Shown: positions 53,402 through 62,262 of the stretch, piece after piece
Layout: every line of letters starts with the position of its first letter
How positions within the stretch are numbered: position 1 is the first letter of the stretch
Assembly (NCBI GenBank): GCA_024684515.1
Contig: JAIKWS010000118.1
Location: 1 to 64,000, forward strand
Origin: Prevotella sp.
Lineage (GTDB): Bacteria > Bacteroidota > Bacteroidia > Bacteroidales > Bacteroidaceae
DNA length: 64,000 nt
Reading direction: 5' to 3'
Translations under genes and position numbers: made by a program
Notes under the pieces: generated by a model
The model's input: the letters and a program-made list of their open reading frames with translations, nothing else
What the model was told of the DNA's origin: nothing
The model's database searches: none

Positions 53402-53911
53402 AACACCTCATACAATCTTCGGAAAAGCCCATAAACACAGGGATTTCACATGGGGTGGGTGTTGCTCAAACACCTCGTAAACACCTCGTAAACACCTCAT
53501 AAACACCTCATAGTCTCCTCATAGCGAAATAGCATGTGGTTGATGAAAATCTTTTACATGACAAAGAAGGGTATAGAATGCCCATTTTCTCCCTAGTTAG
53601 GAAAATATTTTTCTCTCGCCTAGTAGATTGTTTTTTCTAACGTAGTAACAAATTCAGGAAAATTTTGGATGCAAAAATATTTTACAACTAACAAAACTAC
53701 CCTGATATTGTAAAACAAAATAGTTTACATTTTCAAATCTCCTAACGAAGGCTTGTTTCGGATGGAAAACTGCAAAAATGCAAAATTCAGCTCAAAAAGG
53801 ACGATTTTTATGAGGTATTGTATGAGGTGTTTACGAGGTGTTTGGGCAACACCCACCCCATGTGAAACCCTCTGTACAAGGGCATTTGCGGGGATTTGTA
53901 TGGGATGTTGC
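53402..53911. repeat. Inverted repeat of about 100 bp flanking 330 bp
   Basis: The left arm (53402-53500) and right arm (53815-53911) are complementary. The best stretch is 44 bases (53444-53487 against 53824-53867) with one mismatch, containing CACATGGGGTGGGTGTTG and two AACACCTCGT units. Left of centre the AAACACCTC(G/A)T unit is repeated about five times (53469-53512). The enclosed DNA is A/T-rich with no gene. It resembles a MITE or a paired palindromic element. Confidence 0.85.
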
Positions 53912-53962
53912 TAAAAAATGAGTGAAAATTTTTTCGTTTTTTCAGACAGTCAAGTAATAAAA

Positions 53963-54106
53963 CTAAACAAATTCGAAGACCTGCGTGTTGAGACACCTGT
54001 TTACGCTGGCTATTCCCCAGGCGAGCAGTAACAGGAGGATCACTAACAGGGTTATTCCGACCCTTTCACAATACTTCTGAATTCGTTTGGCTGTTGCTAA
54101 TTTCAT
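53963..54106 (-). CDS. Possible 47-residue single-span membrane protein
   Basis: MKLATAKRIQKYCERVG leads into a strong membrane span (ITLLVILLLLLAWGIASV). It begins 15 bases after the stop of the pstB fragment on the same strand. The longer 78-residue frame to 54199 runs through the pstB remnant in another frame and is not believed. No family recognised. Confidence 0.3.
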   Translation of the reverse strand: MKLATAKRIQKYCERVGITLLVILLLLLAWGIASVNRCLNTQVFEFV

Positions 54107-54120
54107 ACGTGTTTTTAAGT

Positions 54121-54264
54121 TTAACCCATTTTCCCTTTCAGATATGCCTTGGTACGCTCGTCTGAGGGCTACGAGAACATCTTTGGGGTATTGTCGCATT
54201 CCACCAGTTTCCCCAGATACATGAACATGGATCGTGCAGAGATGCGTTCAGCACCTTTTTCAGG
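54121..54264 (-). pseudogene. pstB: C-terminal fragment of phosphate transporter ATPase PstB
   Basis: The minus strand, with no start codon, reads EKGAERISARSMFMYLGKLV, then ECDNTPKMFS, a TAG stop (54169-54171), then PSDERTKAYLKGKMG and TAA. This is the end of PstB: the 'RiSdrs.fmylG.lvE...t..mF.nPsd.rT..Y..GkfG' pattern. Both the loss of the N-terminal 200 residues and the internal stop show it is dead. No other pst gene is nearby. It is adjacent to the large inverted repeat. Confidence 0.7.
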
Positions 54265-54325
54265 TTAGAAACAAAATAATTTGGAAAAAAATGCGGAATT
54301 GCTATGTATTGTCCTATCTTTTTTG

Positions 54326-54333
54326 TAATTTTG
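54326..54333 (+). promoter_or_regulatory. -7 box for the PL9 lyase, almost leaderless
   Basis: TAATTTTG with the ATG 5 bases later (54339). The in-frame extension upstream to 54234 crosses the box and is rejected. Confidence 0.6.
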
Positions 54334-54338
54334 CCTGC

Positions 54339-55799
54339 ATGAAACAGCTGCTCTTATCCATCATCTGTGCTGTCACCGCTATTTCTACGGCACAAAGTAA
54401 GGTTATCTACGTTGCCCCCGATGGCAACGACAGTTCCAATGGATCCATTTCAGCCCCACTGGGCACACTGCCCGCAGCCTATAAGAAGGTAGTTGCTGGC
54501 GATACGGTCTATTTCCGTGGCGGCACCTATTATATCACCGACAGCCAGGTGATGGGCTACAAGGAGCCCTATGCCTGCGTATTCCTGTTGGAGAAGGCAG
54601 GAACGGCAAAGAAACGCACCTGCTTCATGGGCTATCCTGGCGAGCGGCCCGTCTTCGACTTCTCTGCCCTGCAACTGGATGGCCAGCACCGCTTTGCAGC
54701 ATTCTATCTGGGTGCCGACTATCTTCATCTGCGCAACTTCGACATTGTAGGAGTACCCGTACGAGTAACGGGACACACACAGTCGGAGTGTATCTCTGCA
54801 CGACAGGGGTCCTACTGTATCGTTGAGAATATCGCCATGCACGATGGTATGGCCATTGGCTACTATCAGACTGCAGGGTCGAACAACCTTGTCCTGAACT
54901 GCGATGCCTACAACAACTATGACGACTACTCGGAAGGAGCCTATGGCGGCAATGTAGACGGATTTGGGTGCCACGTCACCAAGGAGAGATTCACTGGCAA
55001 TGTCTTCCGCGGATGCAGGGCATGGCGAAATAGCGATGATGGCTTCGACCTCATCAACTGCTTCGCACCTGTGGAGATAGACCACTGCTTTGCCTTCTTC
55101 AACGGCTATCGTCCCACATCCAGCCCATACAACACCTCGACATTCGAAAGTGCCGGCGACGGCAACGGACTCAAGGCCGGGGGCTATGGCATGTCTGCAT
55201 CAACCACCAAATTCCCCAATCCGTGCCCACAGCATTTCGTGCACCATTGCGTGGCATATCGCAACAAGTCAAACGGCATCTATTCCAATCATCACCTAGG
55301 AGGCAACCGCTGGGAGAACAATTCATCGGGACAGAACCAACGATATAATTATAGCATGGTGAACCGTAAGAGCCAGAGCGAAGTCGTCGATGTAGACGGC
55401 TACGACCATATACTTACCAACAACGTATCATGGCACACCAGCGGAAAACATCTCACTCAGTGCGACCAAACGACCTCGACCCTTACCAACAACACGTTTG
55501 GCCCGACAACCATTGCTGTCAACAGCAGCAGCTTCGTTAGCGTCACGGCTACTAACCTCTTTGCTCCACGCGATGCAGAAGGCAATCTGCCTGACATCAA
55601 TTTCATGGTAGCAAAACAGGGGTCGCCCATTGCCGATGGCGAGATGGGCTGGGCATGGCAGCATGCTGAGACGTCCATCACAACGCCAGTGACAACAGCT
55701 GATGCCCCACAGGTCTATGATATCAGCGGTAGCCAAGTCAAGACTCCCATCCCTGGACACATCTATATTATCAACGGCAAAAAACAACTGATACGATAG
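54339..55799 (+). CDS. Pectate lyase, PL9 family
   Basis: 486 residues with a signal peptide (cleavage near ISTAQS, 18). Right-handed beta-helix: KVIYVAPDGNDSSNGSISAP and GDTVYFRGGTYYI at the N-cap; calcium/catalytic region NVDGFGCHVT, FRGCRAWRNSDDGFDLI, with the downstream GNGLKAGGYG. These are PL9 hallmarks (endo-polygalacturonate lyase using a lysine base). The tail VYDISGSQVKTPIPGHIYII is the Prevotella-type C-terminal export segment seen on the PL11 enzyme. Complements that lyase in pectin degradation; monocistronic. Confidence 0.92.
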   Translation: MKQLLLSIICAVTAISTAQSKVIYVAPDGNDSSNGSISAPLGTLPAAYKKVVAGDTVYFRGGTYYITDSQVMGYKEPYACVFLLEKAGTAKKRTCFMGYPGERPVFDFSALQLDGQHRFAAFYLGADYLHLRNFDIVGVPVRVTGHTQSECISARQGSYCIVENIAMHDGMAIGYYQTAGSNNLVLNCDAYNNYDDYSEGAYGGNVDGFGCHVTKERFTGNVFRGCRAWRNSDDGFDLINCFAPVEIDHCFAFFNGYRPTSSPYNTSTFESAGDGNGLKAGGYGMSASTTKFPNPCPQHFVHHCVAYRNKSNGIYSNHHLGGNRWENNSSGQNQRYNYSMVNRKSQSEVVDVDGYDHILTNNVSWHTSGKHLTQCDQTTSTLTNNTFGPTTIAVNSSSFVSVTATNLFAPRDAEGNLPDINFMVAKQGSPIADGEMGWAWQHAETSITTPVTTADAPQVYDISGSQVKTPIPGHIYIINGKKQLIR

Positions 55800-55913
55800 A
55801 AGTCACTACCATTTCTATTCATCCTACAGAATCACACCGTAGACCAACGGACTGTCCTACACGTCTGATGGGGGATATTTGGCATATTTCTTGTTTTTCC
55901 CATACTTTATTTG

Positions 55914-55921
55914 TAACTTTG
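55914..55921 (+). promoter_or_regulatory. -7 box for menBCE
   Basis: TAACTTTG, 30 bases before the menB ATG. Confidence 0.65.
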
Positions 55922-55950
55922 CAGCTGCAAAAAAGACACATTATTATATT

Positions 55951-56808
55951 ATGGCAAAGAGAGAATGGAAAGAGATTAGGAAGTTCGAAGAGATCCTCTT
56001 CGACGAGTACAACGGCATAGCCAGGATCACCATCAACCGTCCCCACTATCGTAACGCCTTTACTCCCCGTACGACAATGGAGCTGAGCCAGGCTTTCGCA
56101 CTCTGTCGCGAGATGCAGCAGATACGGGTGGTCATCCTGACGGGTGCCATGTCGGAGGTTCCCGATGGCATGCGTCCCGACGAGGTGAAGCATGCCTTCT
56201 GCAGCGGTGGCGACATGCATGTGAAGGGTCGTGGCGGATATGTTGACGACGAGGGAGTGCCCCGTCTTAGCGTGCTCGACGTGCAGATGCAGATCCGTCG
56301 TCTGCCCAAGCCCGTCATAGCGATGGTCAACGGCTATGCCATCGGTGGTGGTCATGTGCTGCACCTGGTCTGCGACCTGACGATAGCCTCGGAGAATGCC
56401 ATCTTCGGACAGACAGGTCCCAAGGTGGGCTCGTTTGATGCCGGCTTCGGCAGCAGCTACCTGGCACGCATCGTAGGTCAGAAGAAGGCTCGCGAGATAT
56501 GGTTCCTCTGCAGGCAGTACACCGCCAGCGAAGCCGAGGCGATGGGCATGGTGAACAAGGTGGTGCCCCTCGACGAACTGGAAGACGAATGCGTGAGCTG
56601 GGCAGAAACCATGATGGAGCGATCGCCGATGGCCCTTAGGATGATCAAGGCAGGCCTGAATGCTGAGCTGGACGGACAGGCAGGCATCCAGCAACTGGCT
56701 GGCGATGCCACCATGCTCTACTATTTCCTCGACGAGGCACAGGAAGGGGGCAAGGCTTTCCTCGAGAAGCGGAAACCCAACTTCGACCAATATCCCAAGA
56801 TTCCCTGA
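55951..56808 (+). CDS. menB: 1,4-dihydroxy-2-naphthoyl-CoA synthase
   Basis: 285 residues from MAKREW; the in-frame extension upstream lies over the promoter. Crotonase fold with [21 protein letters not shown], the oxyanion loop [48 protein letters not shown] and [21 protein letters not shown], all specific to MenB. It closes the second ring in menaquinone synthesis. Followed by menC after 13 bases. Confidence 0.97.
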   Translation: MAKREWKEIRKFEEILFDEYNGIARITINRPHYRNAFTPRTTMELSQAFALCREMQQIRVVILTGAMSEVPDGMRPDEVKHAFCSGGDMHVKGRGGYVDDEGVPRLSVLDVQMQIRRLPKPVIAMVNGYAIGGGHVLHLVCDLTIASENAIFGQTGPKVGSFDAGFGSSYLARIVGQKKAREIWFLCRQYTASEAEAMGMVNKVVPLDELEDECVSWAETMMERSPMALRMIKAGLNAELDGQAGIQQLAGDATMLYYFLDEAQEGGKAFLEKRKPNFDQYPKIP

Positions 56809-56821
56809 AAACGACTGACAG

Positions 56822-57847
56822 ATGATGACTATCGACATAGAGCCTCGCACACTGCATTTCAAACAGCCAGCAGGCACATCGCGTGGCATCTACACCACCA
56901 GGAAATGCTGGCTGCTGCACATCAGCGACGGACGACAGACGGCAACAGGCGAATGTGCTCCGCTGCCCAGCCTCAGCTGTGACGACCTGCCCAACTACGA
57001 GGAGGTGCTGCGCCACTGCTGCAACCAACTGCAACAGACAGGCGAGATCGACTATGAAGCCATGCGCCCCTACCCCAGCATGCTCTTCGGCATGGAGACG
57101 GCACTATTAGCCCTCAGCCACGGACAACGGCTGTTCGATACACCGTTCAGCCGTGCAGAACAAGGCATACCCATCAACGGACTGGTGTGGATGGGAAGCT
57201 ACGACGAGATGTCACAACGCATCGAGGAGAAGCTGCAGCAGGGCTTCCGGTGTATCAAGCTGAAGATCGGTGCCATCGCCTTCGAGGAGGAAATGGACCT
57301 GCTACGTCGCATCCGTCAGCGATTCTCGCACCGAGAGCTGGAGCTGCGTGTCGATGCCAACGGGGCCTTCACCTTTGCCAATGGCGATGCCCTCTACAGG
57401 CTGGAACTGCTGTCGCAATATGCCTTGCACTCTATCGAGCAACCCATCAAGGCCGGACAATGGGCCAACATGGCGGAGCTCTGCCGTGAGGCACCACTGC
57501 CCATTGCCCTCGACGAAGAACTGATTGGTGTGAACGATGCCGAACAGAAACGGCAGCTGCTGCACATCATCAAACCGGCATATATCGTGCTGAAGCCATC
57601 TCTGCATGGCGGCATGGCAGGATGCAGGGAATGGATAGACCTGGCTGGCGATGAGGGCATCGGCTCGTGGATGACCTCGGCACTGGAGAGCAATATCGGC
57701 CTGAACGCCATTGCACAACTGTGCAGCGACATCTACGGTCCCAACATCAGCATGCCACAGGGACTGGGCACTGGACAGCTCTTTACCGACAATATCGACA
57801 TGCAACTGGAAATCAGAGGCGACAAGCTCTGGATAAAAGAATCGTAG
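56822..57847 (+). CDS. menC: o-Succinylbenzoate synthase
   Basis: 341 residues, enolase superfamily. The barrel carries IKLKIGA (catalytic lysine), ELRVDANGAF (metal Asp), IEQPI (metal Glu), ALDEELIG (Asp/Glu) and VLKPSLHGG (second lysine). The capping domain is at the N-terminus (GTSRGIYTTRKCWLLHI). It dehydrates SHCHC to o-succinylbenzoate. Lies between menB and menE in one operon. Confidence 0.95.
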   Translation: MMTIDIEPRTLHFKQPAGTSRGIYTTRKCWLLHISDGRQTATGECAPLPSLSCDDLPNYEEVLRHCCNQLQQTGEIDYEAMRPYPSMLFGMETALLALSHGQRLFDTPFSRAEQGIPINGLVWMGSYDEMSQRIEEKLQQGFRCIKLKIGAIAFEEEMDLLRRIRQRFSHRELELRVDANGAFTFANGDALYRLELLSQYALHSIEQPIKAGQWANMAELCREAPLPIALDEELIGVNDAEQKRQLLHIIKPAYIVLKPSLHGGMAGCREWIDLAGDEGIGSWMTSALESNIGLNAIAQLCSDIYGPNISMPQGLGTGQLFTDNIDMQLEIRGDKLWIKES

Positions 57848-57857
57848 TGAGCAGAAA

Positions 57858-58838
57858 ATGACAACCGTAGATGAGTTCCTGACAGAATGGTACAACGACA
57901 GCAGCACCCTGATGGTACACACCAGCGGGTCGACAGGCAAGCCCAAGCCACTACTCGTGGAGAAGCAACGCATGGAAGCCTCGGCCAGGATGACCTGCCA
58001 GTTCCTGGGGCTGAAGGCGGGCGACAGTGCCCTGCTCTGCCTGCCACTAGACTATATAGCTGGCAAGATGATGATGGTGAGAGCCCTGACGTGGCAGCTG
58101 AGGCTCGTCAGCGTCAAGGCTGACGGGCATCCTTTGGCCACCATCCGTGAGCATATCGACTTTGCTGCCATGGTACCGCTGCAGGTGTGGAACTCGCTAC
58201 AGGTGCCTGCAGAACGCGAACGGCTGATGGACATCCACCAGCTCATCATCGGCGGTGGTGCCATCGACGAGTCTCTGGAGAGCCAGCTGCGCACCTTTCC
58301 CCATGCCGTGTGGAGCACCTATGGCATGACAGAAACACTCTCGCACATCGCCTTGCGAAGGCTCAGTGGTGAAGAGGCCTCCAGCTGGTACACACCCTTC
58401 GAAGGTGTGCATCTGTCACTCGACGACGAGGGATGCCTGACCATTGATGCCCCACATGTATGCCCATGCCCACTAGTCACCAACGACATCGCCGAGCTAC
58501 AGGCCAACGGAAGCTTCCGCATCCTAGGCCGACGCGACAATGTGGTGTGCTCAGGAGGCATCAAAATACAAATAGAAGAGGTGGAACGGCTGTTGCTGCC
58601 CCACCTCAGGAATCCATTCTGTATTTCCCGTAGGAAAGACGCCCGCCTGGGCGAAGCACTGGTACTGCTGACAGAAGCTGCCGACACCATGCCTATAGAG
58701 GACGTATGCGAACAGGTGCTCCCCCGCTACTGGCATCCCCGCTACTACGTCTGTGTAGATCACATTCCGATGACCGCCACAGGAAAGATCAGTCGCAAGG
58801 AAGCCGAAGGGCTGGCAGTAGCTAGTTCACCACATTGA
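57858..58838 (+). CDS. menE: o-Succinylbenzoate-CoA ligase, short form
   Basis: 326 residues, shorter than typical MenE (about 450). AMP-forming motifs: MVHTSGSTGKPKPLLVEK (P-loop), CLPLDYIAGKMMMVRAL, STYGMTETLSHIA, and a C-terminal lid with GRRDNVVCSGGIKIQIEEVE and TATGKISRKE with the catalytic lysine. The short N-terminus is usual in Bacteroidota. It activates o-succinylbenzoate with CoA for MenB. Its 3' end overlaps the convergent hydroxyacid dehydrogenase gene by 17 bases. menF, menD and menH are outside the window. Confidence 0.93.
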   Translation: MTTVDEFLTEWYNDSSTLMVHTSGSTGKPKPLLVEKQRMEASARMTCQFLGLKAGDSALLCLPLDYIAGKMMMVRALTWQLRLVSVKADGHPLATIREHIDFAAMVPLQVWNSLQVPAERERLMDIHQLIIGGGAIDESLESQLRTFPHAVWSTYGMTETLSHIALRRLSGEEASSWYTPFEGVHLSLDDEGCLTIDAPHVCPCPLVTNDIAELQANGSFRILGRRDNVVCSGGIKIQIEEVERLLLPHLRNPFCISRRKDARLGEALVLLTEAADTMPIEDVCEQVLPRYWHPRYYVCVDHIPMTATGKISRKEAEGLAVASSPH

Positions 58839-59775
58839 CAGGCTCTCCCTTCATGAAGGCCGCCACATTGTCGGTGGCAATCTTCATCAGTCGCTCGCGG
58901 GCCTCGAACGTTGCCCATGCGATATGGGGAGTGAGATAGGCATGCTCGCACCGCAGCAGGGGATTGTCGGCCTGCGGTGGTTCCTGTGCCATGACATCGG
59001 CACCATAGGCCTGCAGCTGTCCACTGGTCAGGGCATCGGCCACAGCCTGTTCATCGACCAGTGGACCACGTCCTGTGTTGATCAGGATGGCACCAGACTT
59101 CATCGCCGATAGTGCCTTAGCGTCAATCAGATGATGAGTATCTGCCGTCAGTGGGCAGTGAAGCGAAAGCACGTCGCTGACGGCAAGCAGACCCTCGAAG
59201 GTGGTCTTCTGGATACCTGCAGGCAGATCGCTGGAGTTCTTGCTGGTCATGGCAAAGACATCCATTCCGAAGTCACGACCCAGCGTTGCCACCTTCATGC
59301 CGATACTTCCCAGTCCGACGATACCTAGCGTCTTGCCACTCAGCTCGATGAGTGGTGTGTCCCAATAGACGAAGTCGGGATTGCTGCTCCAGCGGCCCTG
59401 TCTGTTCTGCAGGGCATAGTGACCCACACGGTGGGTGATGTTGAGGATATGTGCAAAGGTCAGCTGTGCCACACTGTCCGTGCTGTATGCCGGAATATTG
59501 GTCACGGCGATGCCCTGAGCCCGTGCTGCCTTGATATCCACCACGTTATAGCCCGTTGCCAGCACACCGATATATTTCAGCTTCGGCAACTGGCCGATGA
59601 TCTCGGCGGTGAGAACCACTTTGTTGGTAAGCAGCATATCGGCATCACCAGCCCGCTGCAGCAGTTCGCCTGGAGCGGTGCGATCGTAGACCGTGAGCAG
59701 TCCGAGTTTCTGCATGGGTTCCCACGACAGGTCGCCAGGATTGGCAGCATAGCCATCGAGAACCACGATTTTCAT
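58822..59775 (-). CDS. D-isomer 2-hydroxyacid dehydrogenase (glycerate/hydroxypyruvate type)
   Basis: 317 residues from MKIVVLDG (ATG 59775). NAD-binding loop GLGSIGMKVATLGRDFG; catalytic Arg in NTGRGPLVDE, Glu in DVMAQEPP, His in LTPHIAWAT. It matches glycerate dehydrogenase-type enzymes (hydroxypyruvate to D-glycerate) common in Bacteroidota. It follows rarA by 25 bases on the same strand. The end overlaps the menE end. Confidence 0.9.
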   Translation of the reverse strand: MKIVVLDGYAANPGDLSWEPMQKLGLLTVYDRTAPGELLQRAGDADMLLTNKVVLTAEIIGQLPKLKYIGVLATGYNVVDIKAARAQGIAVTNIPAYSTDSVAQLTFAHILNITHRVGHYALQNRQGRWSSNPDFVYWDTPLIELSGKTLGIVGLGSIGMKVATLGRDFGMDVFAMTSKNSSDLPAGIQKTTFEGLLAVSDVLSLHCPLTADTHHLIDAKALSAMKSGAILINTGRGPLVDEQAVADALTSGQLQAYGADVMAQEPPQADNPLLRCEHAYLTPHIAWATFEARERLMKIATDNVAAFMKGEPVNVVN

Positions 59776-59800
59776 TTTACTTCTTTCCATATACATTCAG

Positions 59801-61081
59801 TTAGTTTTTTTCTTCAAAGCGATGTCCCCAGCAGTTCATCATCCGCTCATAGAGCTTCTGCTCTGCCGGTGACAGCTGTGCATGCCAGAACCGATGTGTG
59901 GCAAGTGCATCGGGCAGATACTGCTGTGGTGTGAAGTGTCCGGGGAAATCATGAGGATACTTATAGCCATCGCTATATCCCAGTTCCTTCATCAGCTTGG
60001 TTGGCGCATTGCGGAGGTGGAGAGGCACAGGCAGATTGCCCGTCTTCCGTACCGTGTCCAGGGCAGCATCGATGGCCAGGTAGGCAGAGTTGCTCTTGGC
60101 CGATGTTGCCAGATAGACACAGGCCTCAGCCAGGGCGATACGTGCCTCGGGCCATCCAATCTTCATCACCGTGTCGAAGGCAGCATTGGCCAGCAGCAGG
60201 GCATTGGGATTGGCAAGTCCGATATCTTCAGAGGCTGAAATGACCATTCTGCGGGCTATGAACTGCGGGTCTTCACCACCTTCTATCATGCGGGCCATCC
60301 AGTAGAGGGCAGCATCAGGGTCGCTGCCTCGGATGCTCTTGATAAAGGCCGAGATGATGTCATAGTGCATCTCCCCATCTTTGTCGTAGGCCAGGGGATT
60401 CTGCTGCAGCCGTGCCTCCACCAGCTCGTCCGTGATGATGACAGCACCACTGGGAGTCGACTCCACCACCAGCTCGAGGATGTTGAGCAACTTACGGGCA
60501 TCGCCACCGCTATATCGCAAGAGGGCACCCGTCTGCTGGAGGTCTATCTGCCGCTCTTTCAGAATAAGATCGGTGGTGATGGCTCTTTGCAACAGCTGCA
60601 GCAGGTCGTCTTTCTCGAGCGATTTCAGCACGTAGAGCTGACAGCGGGAGAGCAGGGGACGGATGACCTCGAACGAGGGATTCTCGGTAGTGGCACCAAT
60701 CAGTGTGACGACACCCCGTTCTACGGCTCCCAGCAGGGAGTCTTGCTGCGATTTGGAGAATCGGTGTATCTCGTCGATAAACAAGATGGGCGAGGCCTGG
60801 TTGAAGAAACGGGATTTCTGGGCTTTCTCTATCACGTCACGTACATCCTTCACACCACTGGTGACGGCCGACAGCGTGTAGAAAGGCGTTTCCAGCTTGT
60901 GGGCAATAATCTGTGCCAGCGTGGTCTTTCCTACTCCTGGCGGTCCCCAGAGGATGAACGACGATATGTGCTCCGACTCAATCATCTGCCGCAGCACAGC
61001 ACCCGGACCTACAAGGTGTTTCTGCCCGATATAGTCGTCAAGCGTACGGGGGCGAAGTCTTTCTGCTAATGGTTCTGACAT
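59801..61081 (-). CDS. rarA: Replication-associated recombination protein A (MgsA/RarA ATPase)
   Basis: 426 residues. AAA+ clamp-loader-like ATPase: RPRTLDDYIGQKHLVGPG, Walker A GPPGVGKTT, Walker B ILFIDEIHRFSKSQQD, sensor 1 IGATTENPSFEV, then SGGDARKLLN and the C-terminal MgsA domain (KYPHDFPGHFTPQQYLP). It acts at stalled replication forks. Promoter TAACTTTG at 61093-61100 on the minus strand, divergent from the acidic protein gene. Confidence 0.95.
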   Translation of the reverse strand: MSEPLAERLRPRTLDDYIGQKHLVGPGAVLRQMIESEHISSFILWGPPGVGKTTLAQIIAHKLETPFYTLSAVTSGVKDVRDVIEKAQKSRFFNQASPILFIDEIHRFSKSQQDSLLGAVERGVVTLIGATTENPSFEVIRPLLSRCQLYVLKSLEKDDLLQLLQRAITTDLILKERQIDLQQTGALLRYSGGDARKLLNILELVVESTPSGAVIITDELVEARLQQNPLAYDKDGEMHYDIISAFIKSIRGSDPDAALYWMARMIEGGEDPQFIARRMVISASEDIGLANPNALLLANAAFDTVMKIGWPEARIALAEACVYLATSAKSNSAYLAIDAALDTVRKTGNLPVPLHLRNAPTKLMKELGYSDGYKYPHDFPGHFTPQQYLPDALATHRFWHAQLSPAEQKLYERMMNCWGHRFEEKN

Positions 61082-61092
61082 AATTCAATCGG

Positions 61093-61100
61093 CAAAGTTA
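61093..61100 (-). promoter_or_regulatory. -7 box for rarA
   Basis: The minus strand reads TAACTTTG, 11 bases before the rarA start; a short leader. Confidence 0.6.
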
Positions 61101-61164
61101 ATGTATTTTATGCAATCGACAAAAAATAATTGGGAAAAAACTTGTAAATAACAAATAAAGTGCT

Positions 61165-61172
61165 TATTTTTG
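61165..61172 (+). promoter_or_regulatory. -7 box for the acidic conserved protein
   Basis: TATTTTTG, a TAnnTTTG match 29 bases before the ATG at 61202. Confidence 0.55.
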
Positions 61173-61201
61173 CACCATAAATACAATAGATATACACTTT
61201 T

Positions 61202-62008
61202 ATGGATCAAACAACTGAAAAGAAAGCACTTACGCTGAAAACGCTGACCAAGAGCAGTGTATGGGACATACAGGAAAATGATATCTTCCGTCTTTGCGAG
61301 GGAGCAGAGAAAGACCCGGAGGTGAAGGATAATCTGCGGCACTATGTCGACATTATCCGATCGGCCTTTATGATCGAGGCCATAAACGGTGATTCGAATC
61401 TCGAGAAGAAGAAGTACGAAAAGCAAGGCTACAAAGTAGGACAGGTGAAGATGGACGAAAGCCAGAAGGTGACATGGGCAGTGAAGAAACGACCCATCGT
61501 TCGCGTCACTGACCTGACCTACGAGAACATACGCCATATATCGGCAGCTAAGCTTGTGGAGGTCCTCGACCGCAACTTCGGCGGTGGCTGGGACTCGCTG
61601 TCACAAAGCATCAAGGACATCATCGAAAGCGGATTCGACATCTCGACCACCACACTGCCCAAGGACAGGCTGCACAAGAAGGGTGGACTCTACGAGAAGA
61701 AAGTGGCAGATGGCTATGACGTGCTAGAGGTATCCAAAGGCTCGTGGGTGGAAGCCATCTTTGCCAAGATTAAGCCCGAGGCAGAGAAGCCACGCATGAA
61801 ATTCAACAGTAGGAATGAGAATGACAGCGACGAGGATGAAGACGTTGACATTGAGGACAACTTCAACAAGCCTGACGAAGACGATGTCATGATCGACGAG
61901 CCCGGTGACGACGAGATCAACGAGGACAACTATTCCACCATGATGGACCTCGGCAATGGCGATCCCGACGAGGAAGCAGAGGGACTGGCCGACTACGAGG
62001 AGGAATAA
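61202..62008 (+). CDS. Conserved protein with acidic C-terminal tail, unknown function
   Basis: 268 residues, no signal peptide. The first 190 residues are a mixed helical domain (DLTYENIRHISAAKLVEVLDRNFGGGWDSLSQSIKDII). The last 70 are overwhelmingly Asp/Glu (DSDEDEDVDIEDNF ... DEEAEGLADYEEE), likely disordered. I do not recognise the family; the acidic tail could bind basic proteins or mimic nucleic acid. It is transcribed alone and ends before the hairpin at 62041. Confidence 0.75.
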   Translation: MDQTTEKKALTLKTLTKSSVWDIQENDIFRLCEGAEKDPEVKDNLRHYVDIIRSAFMIEAINGDSNLEKKKYEKQGYKVGQVKMDESQKVTWAVKKRPIVRVTDLTYENIRHISAAKLVEVLDRNFGGGWDSLSQSIKDIIESGFDISTTTLPKDRLHKKGGLYEKKVADGYDVLEVSKGSWVEAIFAKIKPEAEKPRMKFNSRNENDSDEDEDVDIEDNFNKPDEDDVMIDEPGDDEINEDNYSTMMDLGNGDPDEEAEGLADYEEE

Positions 62009-62040
62009 GAACATCTACTATACATATCTTATATATATAG

Positions 62041-62075
62041 GGCTGAGTAGCGAGGGTAAAAAGTGCTACTCAGCC
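62041..62075 (+). terminator. Hairpin terminator between convergent genes
   Basis: GGCTGAGTAGC (62041-62051) pairs perfectly with GCTACTCAGCC (62065-62075) across a 13-base A-rich loop; a weak T-rich stretch follows. Confidence 0.75.
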
Positions 62076-62101
62076 TTAGATTTATGTTCGTCTGCCAAGG
62101 G

Positions 62102-62227
62102 ACATATGTTCATCGGGCTACGAACATATGTTCATCGGGCTACGAACATATGTTCATCGGGCTACGAACATATGTTCATCGGGCTACGAACATATGTTCA
62201 ATGGGCTACGAACATATGTTCAATGAG
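62102..62227. repeat. 22-bp tandem repeat with GAACATATGTTC palindromes
   Basis: About 5.5 copies of ACATATGTTCATCGGGCTACGA, the last two with AT instead of TC in the spacer. Each unit joint makes a perfect 12-bp palindrome GAACATATGTTC. It sits between the ends of two convergent genes. There are no unique spacers, so it is not a CRISPR array. Confidence 0.95.
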
Positions 62228-62262
62228 CCGCTTGTCCAGCAAATGACAGCTAATGTCCTTGG

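Larger units (their letters stand above)
52796..54338. repeat. 1.5-kb gap with large inverted repeats and a dead gene
   Basis: Contains the terminator at 52916, inverted repeats around 53402-53911, a possible tiny membrane protein and a pstB fragment. Between 52950 and 53400 I see no convincing gene; a 100-residue minus-strand frame (53027-53329) has no recognisable motif. Confidence 0.7.

Noticed and set aside
53488..53823. Invertible promoter controlling the PL9 lyase
   Set aside because: No TAnnTTTG box is seen inside the enclosed segment, and the lyase has its own box next to its ATG.
53963..54199. 78-residue membrane protein frame
   Set aside because: Its first 31 codons lie over the pstB fragment in another frame; only the last 47 residues could be a gene.
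55819..56889. Minus-strand frame of 356 codons opposite menB
   Set aside because: Antisense shadow of menB; composition is low-complexity and there is no start context.
62102..62227. CRISPR-like look of the 22-bp array
   Set aside because: The units are contiguous without unique spacers, too short, and no cas genes are present.
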